Program-made: the position numbers and the translations under genes | Shown: positions 1-10,593 of the stretch, in pieces | How positions within the stretch are numbered: position 1 is the first letter of the stretch | Layout: the number at the start of each line of letters is the position of its first letter | Notes under the pieces: model-generated | Databases searched by the model: none | What the model was told of the DNA's origin: nothing | The model's input: the letters and a program-made list of their open reading frames with translations, nothing else | Assembly (NCBI GenBank): GCA_023231475.1 | Contig: JALJEE010000683.1 | Coordinates: 1-38,292 of the forward strand | Source of the DNA: Seison nebaliae | Taxonomy: Eukaryota; Rotifera; Pararotatoria; Seisonacea; Seisonidae | Length of the DNA stretch: 38,292 nucleotides | Direction of reading: 5' to 3'

Positions 1-436
1 AATTTCCTTTTAATAATACTTTTTTCGGTGTAACCGGATTATGTTTTTCGATCTAATTTAAATATCAAAAAATATTTGAAGTTTTACTTATTAAATTTTT
101 GTCAAATTAACCTTCAGTTATTCAAACTATCTAAATTTAAAATTTTGAAAGAAATTTTATTGGAAATAAAAAAAATTAGTTTCAAATATATTTTCCTTAT
201 GCGAGGTTGAAATAATCTCTCAATCAATAACCGATTACAGAACATTCACATATCTTTGTTCAAAAACATTTCAATAATTTTTTACGTTAATTTTATTTTA
301 AAAAAAATTTAAATCAGAAAACGGATACTCACAAAAAATGCTGTATTAACCATACATGTCTATTGATCAGTTAGTACAATTTTCATTTCGGAATGATAAA
401 TTGGTAAAGAGAAATTTTCGATAATGAATTTTTTGT
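1..436. repeat. Left arm of long inverted repeat
   Basis: Read in reverse complement, positions 38206 down to about 37772 match this segment almost throughout, with roughly 25-35 differences and a few 1-base gaps by eye. Shared landmarks are ttcggtgtaaccggattatg near the outer end, ccttatgcgagg / ccttatgcgaag in the middle, and gctgtattaaccataca near the inner end. The outer end coincides with the first base of the window, so the true boundary cannot be seen. No transposase lies next to this arm; the FGE stop codon follows 59 bp further in. Confidence 0.9.
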
Positions 437-494
437 AAATGAAAAAAAATAATGATTGAATGAAATGTTGAGGTGTTTGTTTGATGATGAAGAA

Positions 495-1529
495 TTATAA
501 TTCGTCATCAAAATAATCCCGTGCACAACGAAATCCAATGTTTGACGATGTCGTATTGATATGACTTTTGGTTCGTGCACCACATCGATATCGATAACAA
601 TAAGATTTATGACAAAGGAATGATCCTCCGCGTTTCACAAATTGATGAGGAAGATTATTGTTCCATATGGATGAGGTCCATTCCCAGACATTTCCTAACA
701 AATCTGAGAAACCTGAAGATGTTTGAGAAAATATTCCAACTGGTGACGTCCAACGATAACCATCTTGTGATCGATGTTCATATGGAAATGTTCCTTCGAA
801 AATATTAAATCGAATTTCACCATTTGGTCTTTCATTGTTTCCCCATGGAAATAATTTATTTCTTTTTCCATCTCGACATACGAATTCCCATTCGAATTCT
901 AACGGAAGACGACCACCATTTGGATATTTCCATTCACAATACTTTTCACCATCTTCAAGTGATATATGAACAACTGGATGATTTAATCGATTGATGATGG
1001 AAGATTGGATTCCCTCCGGTTTATTCCATTGAGCTCCCTCAATACTCGTCCACCATGGCGTTTGTTTTACCTGATAATGGAATTATGTAAATGGGAATAA
1101 TAAGAATAAGACGGGAAATTAAACGATTTTATTAAAAGACGATAAATTCTGTTTAGTTGAATGAACAACTGCATCGACAGTGACAAAAGAGTCTCCAAAA
1201 ATCTCGGCCTAACAAGAGGAGTTAATTGTGAAGGAAAGGAAAATTGAGGAGGAAACTGTCGTTGTATAATTTGTGAATAAAACGAATTGCTCAAATTCGA
1301 AGTTGGAGACGAGTCTCTCTTGTAGACAGAATGGTCGTAATTGTATTTCTCGTTCTGTAAATTCCTCTCGTTCGAGTGGGTTCGTTTGACCGATGAAAGT
1401 TTTAATTGATTTCTCGAAACAAATGAGATGATTGCCTTTGAATTTGGCGGGAATGGAATTGAGAGATATGAAGAAGAGAATTTGTAAACGCAACATCGTA
1501 ATCAAGTAACAATGGCAACGAGAAAACAT
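495..1529 (-). CDS. SUMF1: Formylglycine-generating enzyme (sulfatase-modifying factor 1)
   Basis: Converts the active-site cysteine of sulfatases to formylglycine in the ER. Three exons: 1529(or 1496)-1257, 1208-1125 and 1070-495, with introns of 48 and 54 bp. Splicing restores the family order FIGQTNP, LVSNFEFEQFV, NYTTT joined to AEIFGDSFV, then PWWTSIEGAQWNKPEG, GRLPLEFEWEFVCR, LFPWGN, LLGNVWEWTSS and the C-terminal GGSFLCHKSYCYRYRC. The two catalytic cysteines of the family are present five residues apart (about 272 and 277 in the 310-aa form). The N-terminus MLRLQILFFISLNSIPA looks like a signal peptide; ATG 1529 adds 11 residues, ATG 1496 gives 299. It is shorter than the human enzyme (374) mainly in the variable N-terminal region. 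No missing key residue was seen. Confidence 0.95.
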
Positions 1530-1803
1530 GATGGTTACTTGAAAATTTATTTCGTTTCCTTTCACTCCACTACCACCACTACACACATGAAGTGTAGTGA
1601 AATGAAGCCTCGTCTTCTAAACTTTATCCAAATCATCCACAAACTTAATAAAAGTTAATTAATAGAAATATGAAAAATTCTGAGAATTTGTGAGAAAAGA
1701 GAAAATTAAAAATTTTTCATAAAATATTTTAATCTTATCCCGATAAGAGAATTATAATGATAATTCAATAATTTAATTTAAAAGAAGAAAATGAATGAAT
1801 CGA

Positions 1804-2705
1804 CTAATTATTATTAGATGATGGTTTATCTATCATGGTTTGATGATGAGAACGAATGGTCGAATGTAAAGTATTCCAGAGGAAATAAGATGTGAGTGGA
1901 AGAAGAAGAACAAAGAATAAGATGAGACAGACCAAATGATACCAATGTAAAACACAGGTTCGATTAGTTGGAGTATTAAGAAGTGAATAGGAGAAATTAT
2001 TTCCATTTTTCTTTGTCGTTTTCAAATTGATTGTTATATCTCCATTTTGTGTGATTTCGATCTTCTTCTCTTTCAATTCTCGATCTGTGTCGTCGAGTGA
2101 AATGTCAGATTGACTTGTTCGTTTCTTCAACATTTCCATATGACGAATTGGTGGAATGTTCAACATTCTTTCATTATCACTGAAATATTCATTATCTACT
2201 ATACGTATCGCTTTTCCAGGTATACGATTCGTTGAAATTATTTTATCTTCATTAAATGAATCTGATCTCGATCTCGTTCGCATTTTCTTTCCATTCTATT
2301 TGAAGAAATTGAAAATTTTGTAAATCGAAAGAAATTTCAACTTGAAGTGTCTCATATTTCGTCATTAATTCCTCATGAAGAAATGTTCCACGTTTTGCTG
2401 GAATGAATAAATATTTTAAAGCGAAAACATCATTTTCACGTACCAGACGATTTGCTCTCTTTAATTGTTGAATCTAAATCGAATTGAATTCATCATGGAA
2501 TCGACGAAAGAAAGTAAACGGTGACGGAATATTTGATGGAAAATTTTTGTAAATTATCTTCGTTCGAAAACGGCATAGGAATCAGATCAAACGTCGAATC
2601 ATTGATGGAGGATTCGGATGATGTATTCTGATTGTTGCGATTGTGTAATTGGAATGAGGGAGTGGTGGTTTGTGTATAAGCAATTCCACTCGAATGTGAC
2701 ATCAT
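1804..2705 (-). CDS. LysM domain single-pass membrane protein (LYSMD3/4-like)
   Basis: Three exons, 2705-2520, 2473-2342 and 2295-1804, separated by two 46-bp introns, give 269 residues. The LysM repeat is built across the first intron: EDNLQKFSIKYSVT joins IQQLKRANRLVRENDVFALK and then YLFIPAKRG, at about residues 46-93. A hydrophobic segment at about 222-246 (CVLHWYHLVCLILFFVLLLP) is a C-terminal membrane anchor, followed by a short tail. LysM plus one C-terminal membrane span is the architecture of LYSMD3 and LYSMD4, which sit in endomembranes. Ligand and function are unknown here. ATG 2705 is chosen because a TAG lies just upstream in frame. It lies head-to-tail with the FGE gene. Confidence 0.85.
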
Positions 2706-3024
2706 CTCCTTCAACTACTTCGAATAAATTATTTCATTTCATTTTCATCAGAATATTCTGTCTAATTTAAAGGAAGTGGAATGTTAGTCAGAAAAACAGA
2801 TAAATCGAATTGAATGTTCCAGTTCTTCTTGTATTCTCAAATGACGTAGTAAATATAAGAATATTATTTAAAAAATTAATTTCCTTTATTAATTTATTTA
2901 TCAATTCTTTCTTTCATCAATTAGCGAATGATTGTGAATAAATAATCGGCTTCAAAACTCATCCACATATGTTTCCTTCAATTTTTTTTAAGTTTGTGGA
3001 GAAACATCGAAAAATTGTTTAAAT

Positions 3025-3411
3025 ATGAAAAATGACGTTAAATCACTTTCAGAAAAACAGAAGAAGAAAAAGATTTTAAAGAATAAATCATCAATCAAGA
3101 AACAGGAAGATGAAATCGATTTGACTAAATATCTCATATCGCCATCCGAATTGAAAGAGATTCAAGAGAAGAAATTGCAGGAGGATTTAAATGAAGAAGT
3201 TCGGAAAGAAATCCGGCGAAAGAATGTGAAAAAGAAATTGAAAAATTCGAGAACAGAAATTTCATTAAAGTTTTTCTTTGAAAATATTTTATTAATTTTA
3301 TATTTTCTTGTTAGTTCGAGAACTATCGTGAAAAAATTAGATAGAAATATCTCCAACAATATCGTACCATTAAAAGAACAATTGTTGAAAAATGAAAGAT
3401 ATCGACGTTAA
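3025..3411 (+). CDS. Small lysine-rich protein, unknown
   Basis: An ATG at 3025 opens a frame that runs to TAA at 3411. A 45-bp intron at 3270-3314 (gttttt...ttgttag) has the size and shape of the other introns here; removing it gives 113 residues, while reading through stays open because 45 is a multiple of three. The protein is dominated by Lys and Glu, predicted helical, with basic blocks such as KKKKILKNKSSIKK and RKEIRRKNVKKKLK, which suggests a nuclear or nucleolar protein. I do not recognise the family. It is divergent from the LysM gene, whose start lies about 320 bp away; 2706-3024 is presumably their shared promoter region. Confidence 0.6.
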   Translation: MKNDVKSLSEKQKKKKILKNKSSIKKQEDEIDLTKYLISPSELKEIQEKKLQEDLNEEVRKEIRRKNVKKKLKNSRTEISLKFFFENILLILYFLVSSRTIVKKLDRNISNNIVPLKEQLLKNERYRR

Positions 3412-3813
3412 TTTTCTTTTTATTTCTTTTCTTCAACTTCATTTCGACAATCAGGTGAGAAAACGAGATATTAATATTTTGAATTTTTTCAAAAATAAAA
3501 TTTTTTACCGAATTATTTTTGCTTCATTTAAATTCTCTGATAAATATACTATCGTATTTACTATAATACTATTTATAATATACTATTAACCAGAATTACA
3601 ACTTGTAATAATTAGAATTTATATTAGAATAATAAAGAAATAAATAAACTTTTTCAATTTTTAAGAATTGATTAATATGTCTGAATGTCGATGAGAATTA
3701 TTTAATATTAAATTTTAAAATATTTTATTTTAGTTTTAGAATTTAAGCTCTATACTAAACTTACGTAATATTATCGAGAATCACGAACTGTAATTCAGTC
3801 AATCTATTCAATT
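3412..3813. other. AT-rich intergenic gap
   Basis: About 400 bp of strongly AT-rich DNA with poly-A-signal-like aataaa words near 3630-3645, suitable for the 3' end of the small lysine-rich gene. I see no coding or RNA feature. Confidence 0.5.
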
Positions 3814-4950
3814 ATGTTCGGAAACGCTTTCTCAAATCGATGTCAAGCACAAGTGTTCGGTAATGACAAGGGTCAAGTTAATTCTAATAATGTTAATTCT
3901 TCATCTGGACTAATGTTTCAACCACAACAACAACAACAACAACAACAAGTACAACACCAACTACACCATCACCAACACCAACAACAACAACACTTTAATC
4001 TGGGAGGAAATTTAGAAGAATCAAGAAATAATTATGCAGGTATGAACAAATTACCGCCACCACGACCACCACCAATGGCTATAGGTCGTGGTTGTGGACT
4101 ATTTGGAAGTGGACCTGTAGCAAATGTGTGTAGTACTGGGCCTATAGCACCTTTATTCGGAAATGGTGGAGGAGGTCCAGACGCATTTGGATCAGGATTA
4201 GGTCCAACAAACATGTATATGTCTAATCCGGTTGCTGATGAGAGTGAGATAAAAAAAGGTGGATTTGGAATTTCTCAATTTCGATCAAAGAAAAAGAAGG
4301 GAAAGTCATCGAGAGAGAGGAGTATGGAAAGAGATGAAAATAAGAAGGAAACGAAAAAAGCGGAAGAGAAAAAGAATAGTTTGTTTAATACGTCCAGTTT
4401 CGGTTCGAAAGTTGATAATCCGTTTGATGGGGTTGATCGACAAATGACAGGATCAGAATCATCGGACAATGATGAAGATGATTGTTCTATTTCATCATAT
4501 TCGGCATCCAGTTCCGATGAAGACGAATTAGCAAATGTTCAGATATATAAACCAACAGGAGAAGACGAATTGGAAGAATTACCTAATCACTTTTATTATT
4601 CTCCGAAAAAAGAAACAGAAACGAAAAGATTGAGAAATAAAGTGGAAAAAATTCAGTTGAGTCTATTCCGCAAGAGAGGTGATTTGGAGACTGGTTATTG
4701 GGATTTCAAAGGACAGAAATTGAGTTTAGGTTATCTCCAAAAGAAGAATCCAGTCATTTTGAAACGATGTTCTGATTTATGTTGTTCATTATATCGAGAA
4801 CCGTCGAAATTGGTGGCATTAGGAACGAGTCAACCAGTCGCCATGAACAAAGGCGAACAATATCAAGATCTCGAATGTTTCTTATCCTCCTCCACGTCTA
4901 GTATGGAAGAGCGTCTTTATTTTTATGCTAGTTTTTACAACTACTACTAA
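3814..4950 (+). CDS. Low-complexity protein with FG dipeptides and poly-Q, unknown
   Basis: Intronless 378-residue frame. In order: FG-containing start (MFGNAF, VFGN); a Gln/His tract at about residues 38-60 encoded by imperfect CAA/CAC runs; a Gly/Pro region with LFGSG, LFGNGGGG and AFGSG (about 77-140); a Lys/Glu-rich block (about 150-190); LFNTSSFGSK; an acidic Ser/Asp/Glu stretch (about 205-240); and a more ordinary C-terminal 100 residues with the motif ETGYWDF. The spaced FG dipeptides recall FG nucleoporins, but there is no folded nucleoporin domain to support that. The C-terminal part may be a small folded domain; I could not assign it. The organised composition changes argue for a real gene. 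Function unknown. Confidence 0.65.
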   Translation: MFGNAFSNRCQAQVFGNDKGQVNSNNVNSSSGLMFQPQQQQQQQQVQHQLHHHQHQQQQHFNLGGNLEESRNNYAGMNKLPPPRPPPMAIGRGCGLFGSGPVANVCSTGPIAPLFGNGGGGPDAFGSGLGPTNMYMSNPVADESEIKKGGFGISQFRSKKKKGKSSRERSMERDENKKETKKAEEKKNSLFNTSSFGSKVDNPFDGVDRQMTGSESSDNDEDDCSISSYSASSSDEDELANVQIYKPTGEDELEELPNHFYYSPKKETETKRLRNKVEKIQLSLFRKRGDLETGYWDFKGQKLSLGYLQKKNPVILKRCSDLCCSLYREPSKLVALGTSQPVAMNKGEQYQDLECFLSSSTSSMEERLYFYASFYNYY

Positions 4951-5081
4951 TAATTATCCACCACATTAATAGAATTCAATAAATTTTATAGAAATTTTTA
5001 ATTTTATCAAAATTATTTCAAATAATTTTTTCTTCTCCAAAATGATTTTATAATAAATTTCGATTTTTATACTAATACTAA

Positions 5082-5104
5082 TTTATATATATATATATAT
5101 ATAC
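5082..5104. repeat. AT dinucleotide run
   Basis: A short (TA)n tract within the 260-bp convergent gap between the FG/poly-Q gene and GCDH. Nothing else is recognisable in the gap. Confidence 0.8.
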
Positions 5105-5210
5105 TAATTTTTGAATATATTTAAATCCTCATTAAATTGAATTTTCGATATATTTCCATTTTTATCAAAATGACTTTTTCAATAAATTTATTTATTCTTC
5201 CTAAAATTTC

Positions 5211-6613
5211 TTATTTGATTGCTTGCATTCCCGTGATTGCATGACCGAGAATGAGTGCATGAATATCATTTGTTCCCTCGTAAGTATTCACCGTTTCCAA
5301 ATTGAGCATATGACGGATAACATGATATTCATCGACGATTCCATTCCCGCCCAACATATCGCGACAGTTTCTTGCCGCGTCTAAAGCTTTCCCACAATTA
5401 CTCCTCTTAATCATCGAGATCATTTCTGATGTATGTCTCTTCTCGTCCACCAATCGACCAACACGTAACACAGTTTGTAATCCATAAGAGATGTCCGTCA
5501 ACATATTCGCTAACTTCAATTGAATTAATTGTGTCTGAGCTATCGGTTTCCCAAATTGTATTCGATTCATTGTATAATCTCTTGTAACTAAATAACATTC
5601 TTCAGCCGCACCTAATACACCCCAAGCAATGCCAAATCGTGCGCTATTCAAACAAGCGAATGGAGAAGATAATCCGTTACTTCCCTCCAATAATTGTCCT
5701 TCAGGAATTCGAACATTATCCAGAGCAATCTGTCCAGTTACTGACGTCCTCAATGACATTTTACCATCAATTTTCGGAGTGGTCACACCCTCAAAATTCG
5801 TATCAATAATAAATCCTTTAATTTTATTATCGTGTCTTTTCGATCTCGCCCACACAATCGCCACATCAGCAATCGGTGAATTAGTAATCCAAGATTTCGT
5901 TCCATTCAAAATATATTCCCTTTTTCCTTCATCATAATCCGCTTTCGTTTCCATTCCACCTGGATTACTTCCATGATTCGGTTCAGTCAATCCAAAACAT
6001 CCGATCAATTCTCCTTTCGCTACAACGACAATAGAAAAGAAAAAAGTAAAGGAAAAATATCTTACCAAGTTTCGGTAGATATTTTTCTTTTTGTTCTTCA
6101 TTTCCAAAAACACTAATTGGATACATAACTAACGATGATTGAACGCTCATCATACTTCGATAACCGCTATCTATTCTAAAAGAGATTTTTGAAAAATGCA
6201 CAAAAAGTGCACAAAAATTTTTTTTGAAAAAAAACCTTTCTATCTCTTTCGCCAACAGACCGTAAGTCACATTATTCGTTCCTGCACATCCGTAACCGTT
6301 TATACTACATCCTAACACGCCCACACTTCCCAATTCTTTCATTATATTCTTATCATGTTTCTCGTGACGGAACGATTGGAGGACTCGTGGTCGAAGTTGT
6401 TCATCGCAGAATGTACGAAACTCATCACGAATTAATCGTTCGTCTTCATTCAATTGTTCATCGAACAGAAAAACATCGTCATATTTGAATGTTGAATTGG
6501 GACGAATGGAACAAATTGAGGATAATTTGACTAAATAATTTTAAAATTTCTCATTTCCGAATAGATAAAATCGAACCATTCGATAAAAGACGTTTGGAGA
6601 AGTGTTTCAACAT
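5211..6613 (-). CDS. GCDH: Glutaryl-CoA dehydrogenase, mitochondrial
   Basis: FAD-dependent oxidative decarboxylation of glutaryl-CoA to crotonyl-CoA in lysine and tryptophan breakdown in the mitochondrial matrix. Four exons: 6613-6577, 6530-6236, 6175-6066 and 6019-5211, with introns of 46, 60 and 46 bp, giving 416 residues (human 438). The 12-codon first exon [12 protein letters not shown] continues into [10 protein letters not shown], a plausible mitochondrial presequence. Family landmarks: [15 protein letters not shown]...[78 protein letters not shown] and [15 protein letters not shown]. The catalytic base is the Glu of NTYEGT, about residue 395. The third intron has the only canonical-looking donor of this gene (GTAAGA); the other two begin GTT. 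It shares a roughly 160-bp divergent promoter gap with REXO2. Confidence 0.97.
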
Positions 6614-6775
6614 TTTTTATTTTCCTCTACTCAAAACACCATCGGAGTCAGTGGACCTTAAGATTTGAAATTGAATAAAGAATTTTTTTAATTTTTTTTC
6701 ATTCCGTGTCATGTCCTAGTGGGAAATGTTCGAATTTAATTAAAAGCTTTTCTCAGACTCTTTTTCTCCCCGATA
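6614..6775. promoter_or_regulatory. Divergent promoter gap between GCDH and REXO2
   Basis: The two start codons face away from each other across 162 bp, so both promoters must lie in this gap or overlap the genes. No clear TATA box or named motif is visible; this is inference from layout. Confidence 0.45.
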
Positions 6776-7439
6776 ATGATGAAAGAGTATTTTGTATGGA
6801 TTGATCTAGAAATGACGGGATTGGATCCTACTCAGGACAAGATCATGGAATTAGCCATTTGTGTCACTACTCCCGAACTAGAGAGTCTAACCAAAAGTTC
6901 TTTAAACTTTAAAATTTTCTTAATAATTTTATTAATAAAAAAAATTTTTTTAAATTTAAAATTAAAAAGTTGAAAATTTCGTCATTCGAATCGAGGAACG
7001 AGATGTTCGTCTAATGAACAATTTCGTGAGGAAAATGCACGATAAGTCCAATTTAACAAATGAATGTCTGGGACGAGTACCTGCAGTGAAAACTTACGAT
7101 TTATTAGAAGTGGAACGAGTTAAGTAAATTTACTTTCATTCTTTTCAAAAGAAATTAAATTCTTTTTAGATTTGTTGTCGAATTTTAAGTCAATATTCCG
7201 AACATCGTCTTTATATTGCTGGTAATTCGGTTTATATGGACAAATATTTCTTGGAAGTTCATTGTCCCAAATTGAATTCGATGCTACATTATCGCATCAT
7301 CGACGTGTCGACAATGAAGACGTTGTTGACGGCTTGGAAAGGAACGAAACGTTTCCACAAACAAAGTGCACATCGCGCTGCACAAGATATTGACGAATCG
7401 TTATCGGAGCTGAGATATTTCAAGCAATTAATTTCTTAA
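6776..7439 (+). CDS. REXO2: Oligoribonuclease (DEDDh 3'-5' exonuclease)
   Basis: Degrades very short RNA oligomers in mitochondria and cytosol. Exons 6776-6896, 6970-7118 and 7170-7439, introns 73 and 51 bp, 179 residues. Exonuclease landmarks: VWIDLEMTGLD (Asp10 and Glu12 bind metal), AGNSVYMDKYFLEVHCPKL, LHYRIIDVSTMKTL and the C-terminal HRAAQDIDESLSEL, which carries the His and last Asp of DEDDh. The second join was placed at a GTTAAG donor because it keeps ICCRILSQYSEH in frame; the nearby GTAAAT donor would run into a stop. The protein begins almost directly at the catalytic domain (MMKEYFVW), so no mitochondrial presequence is visible; a cytosolic form or an undetected upstream exon is possible. 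Confidence 0.95.
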
Positions 7440-7612
7440 AAATTTTATGAAACACGAACACTGTTTCAACGAACTTCGCCAATCAACAAATAATGAAACG
7501 ATTGAAGATGAAAGAGTATTATTGTTAAATAATTAGAAAATTTTATGATAATGGTGATGACTTTTTGTTGAGTTAAAGTCTGTTGAGCTTATGATTAAAA
7601 TCCATTAAAATT

Positions 7613-8541
7613 TTATTTTACAAATTCTTTCATTAATGTCAAATGAACTGGGGCGTTTGTAAAGATAGAGCCGACGAATGCTTTCGTTCCCCATCGATGA
7701 TGTGAGAGGACACGACAACAACCCAGATCTTCGATTTCGAATCCAAAATGACGATATAATTCATCCGTTTCAAATAATTGAATTGCACCGACATGTCCAT
7801 TAAACTAATGAGAGGAAAGTGTAATTGGAATGAGGAGAAGAGAAAGAAACAGGTTGACCGGATGTCGGATCGATGAAGTCGGCCCAATAACCCATTGTTC
7901 GTAGCGAAGTGACAACTTCATTCGCCAAATGAACAAACTATTAAGAAAAGAGAGAGAGAGAGAGAGAGAGAGTGAAAAGATAAAGATGTAATGGAGGAGA
8001 AGAGGAGAAACAAAACTTTATCAGTTAGAAGAAGTCGTTCATCTTCCATTTCTAATGACCATTGCATTTGATCATATTCACTCTTTTGTGAGACGGTTAT
8101 TACCGAGATGTCTAATTTCTTCTTGTGATCGATCGCCTCATAATCGATGAGATTCATCTGAATATCTTTCAAATCCGGAAATAATAATAATAAATCTCGT
8201 CGAATTAATTGAGGACACTTAGTCAATTTGAACTCATATGGTCCCAACAATTCCGTATTGATTTCCGTCTGATTTAAATGGATTTTGTTCGAAACAAATG
8301 AAAATTATGGACGAAAACAAATTAACATTATTCATTATTATAGGAGCTATGTTACCGGGCAAAGGAAATTGTCGTATATTCGTGTCCCATTCTAATGGTA
8401 GACGGTTGTTGTCGTATTGTTGCCAAATTGCGGATGATGTTGGTCGATTTGTTGCGATTGATCGAACGTGACGAATGAAGATCGTACGACGACTCGACCA
8501 TAAACCCAACTAGACTCGAAGAGGAAATGTTGAAATTTCAT
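7613..8541 (-). CDS. MMADHC: MMADHC (cobalamin trafficking protein CblD), start unresolved
   Basis: Routes vitamin B12 towards cytosolic methionine synthase and mitochondrial methylmalonyl-CoA mutase. Supported exons: about 8510-8327, 8268-8017, 7937-7851 and 7804-7613, introns 58, 79 and 46 bp. Family landmarks: [86 protein letters not shown] and VGSIFTNAP. The 79-bp intron holds a (CT)n run. Upstream of FPLPGNI the open frame [19 protein letters not shown] looks like a mitochondrial presequence but has no ATG in frame. The ATG at 8541 is in another frame, so either a small 5' exon or splice is missing from my model, or there is a sequence error. It converges with REXO2, 173 bp away. Confidence 0.9.
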
Positions 8542-9532
8542 TTAATTAAGAGAAATGAGAAGGGAAAAAAGAAGACTATTCTCCTCCTGAGACGAACGAA
8601 CTTACCAGACTAGAGAGATAAAAAATTTTTTGTTTATGATAATCGGTGAATGGATCCTTTCCCTCTCAATCTCTCCCTCATCACAATCTCATTATTCCTC
8701 TCATTATATAATAATATCAATAGTCAATGGAAATTAATGCGTATAAATAATTTTTTTTTCTTCACCTCTCTCAAGTCTTCTTTCTCCTCATTACGATGTT
8801 CGTTCTGAGTAATTTAAATAAAATTCTTTTCTCCTTTCTCAACTCTGAATATGTATTAATAGATGGTCAACCCGAGTAATCATAGGATGTCTCTCGAACG
8901 ATTTCTGTGAGGGAGAAGAAAAATAAAAAGAATTTCATTAGACGAAGCGAACGAACACGTACATAAGAGGAGATGAGCATCCTCGTTGCACGAGATGGAG
9001 AAGATGAGATAAATAGAGTTCAACTTAATCTCTCTTCCGTCGATGGAAGAAGGAAGCGTTTCTACACGATCTCCTCACATATTTTTCAACGTCGTTTCTA
9101 TTCAGATTTTGTATATAAGAATTTGAGGAAAGATTCGAAGTCATCCACTCGAATATGAGTGGGCTACATGTGGACTGTGTGAAATGAGGGGGGGAAAGAA
9201 GCGTTGAACAAATAAGTATAATTTAGAAGGATCGAAAAGAAATGTTGTTTACTTCTTTATTTATCAACTATTTCTCATCTCTACTACTAATTCGTTGAAG
9301 GTTCAACGAGTGCAATCGACATCTCATGCATTATCTTTGGACATTATATTCCAAATTATTCTCATCTCTCCCTTACCATACTCTCCCAGTATCAGTTTAA
9401 TGTAAAGATAATTCTTTTTCTGTATCTTTTTCACATGCAATTCTCCCTCGAATGATCCAATATTATAGGAGATATATATTATGTAATTACATTGGCGCAC
9501 GTGTCTTTTATAAATGCACGTATTATTGTATC

Positions 9533-9565
<33 letters not shown>

Positions 9566-10593
9566 GTGTGTGTGAGATTTGCAAGAGAGTTAAGAATTAA
9601 ATGTAAATGAATTTGAATATTTGAGGTGAACATTAAAGAATGCAGTTCTTCTCCTCATCTGCCTAATCGTCCGACTGGAGTGGTCATATATCACTCATAA
9701 CATCAATTACTTCCCCTCCACACATACACACACAATTCGTGAAAGAAGAGAAAATTCACATTTCCTTCATTTCTTCACATTATCATCAAGAATATCATCT
9801 ATCTTTGGGGATGTTGTTCTGAATGTAAATAAAATTCATCTCGTCTACTTCCAATCCGACATGAGGAACGATAGTGAAAATGAGATAATAATAAACAATA
9901 AATAAATACATATACACACACACGAAAGCACGAAGCAGCCCATAGACAAGAAAGATTTTATGTAGAAATAAAAGACAGTTAATATTGGAATATGCATGTA
10001 CGTTTACAGATCGAACGATGAATGAGAATGCAAATGAGAGATAAAGAAAATAGAATTCACTTAAAACAATTTCGATCGTGTTAGTTGGAAGGGAGGGGAT
10101 GTAATATTGACTGTTTGTTACGAGAAAAACATTTCATTTTTCAAATAAATTATGAGCTAATCGATTGAATTGGCTAGTCGTAATAGTAAATATGTTGATC
10201 TGGTATATGGCGCGTCAGAATTCATGTAAACGCATCCTCACCCCGCCAATAGGCAATCGTGAAGATTTGTGAAGAATTATTTATGGAATAAATTATCTTC
10301 CTGATCTGTTGATAGAGAGAAAAGGGCAGAGATATGCAAACTCACATTATCTGCTCCTCCGTTCGGGATAGATCGCCAAATATTTATTTATAATTACCAA
10401 AACAATTTCAACTTTCCTTTTTTTTTTTTTCGTCTCCATTTATTCATTCAATTCATTAACTATATTTAATCAGATATGAGTCTCCTTCATTAATTAATCT
10501 TCATTCCATTAATATCCTTCACTCGATTCTGATATCACATTTCGAGATCATCATCCACTCCACATTAATACTCCATTCTCAACCATCATCAAC
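8542..10593. other. 2 kb intergenic region upstream of the GRAF gene
   Basis: No convincing gene. A 61-codon ATG frame at 8973-9158 has no recognisable motif and probably arises by chance. A microsatellite lies at 9531-9575. Around 10205-10270 there is a relatively GC-rich patch with ggcgcgtcag, ccccgccaatag (a CCAAT word) and purine/pyrimidine tracts nearby, which could be promoter sequence for the downstream gene. No tRNA or snRNA was recognised. Confidence 0.5.
9531..9575. repeat. (GT)n microsatellite
   Basis: Continuous alternating tg interrupted by two ta steps; simple sequence repeat in the intergenic region. Confidence 0.9.

Noticed and set aside
5629-5937. 102-codon plus-strand frame inside GCDH
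   Set aside because: Antisense shadow of a fully conserved GCDH exon.
8973-9158. 61-codon ATG frame in the 2 kb intergenic region
   Set aside because: No motif, no splice context and no composition change from its surroundings.
9324-9584. Minus-strand frame reading His-Thr-Tyr repeats
   Set aside because: Produced by the (GT)n microsatellite.
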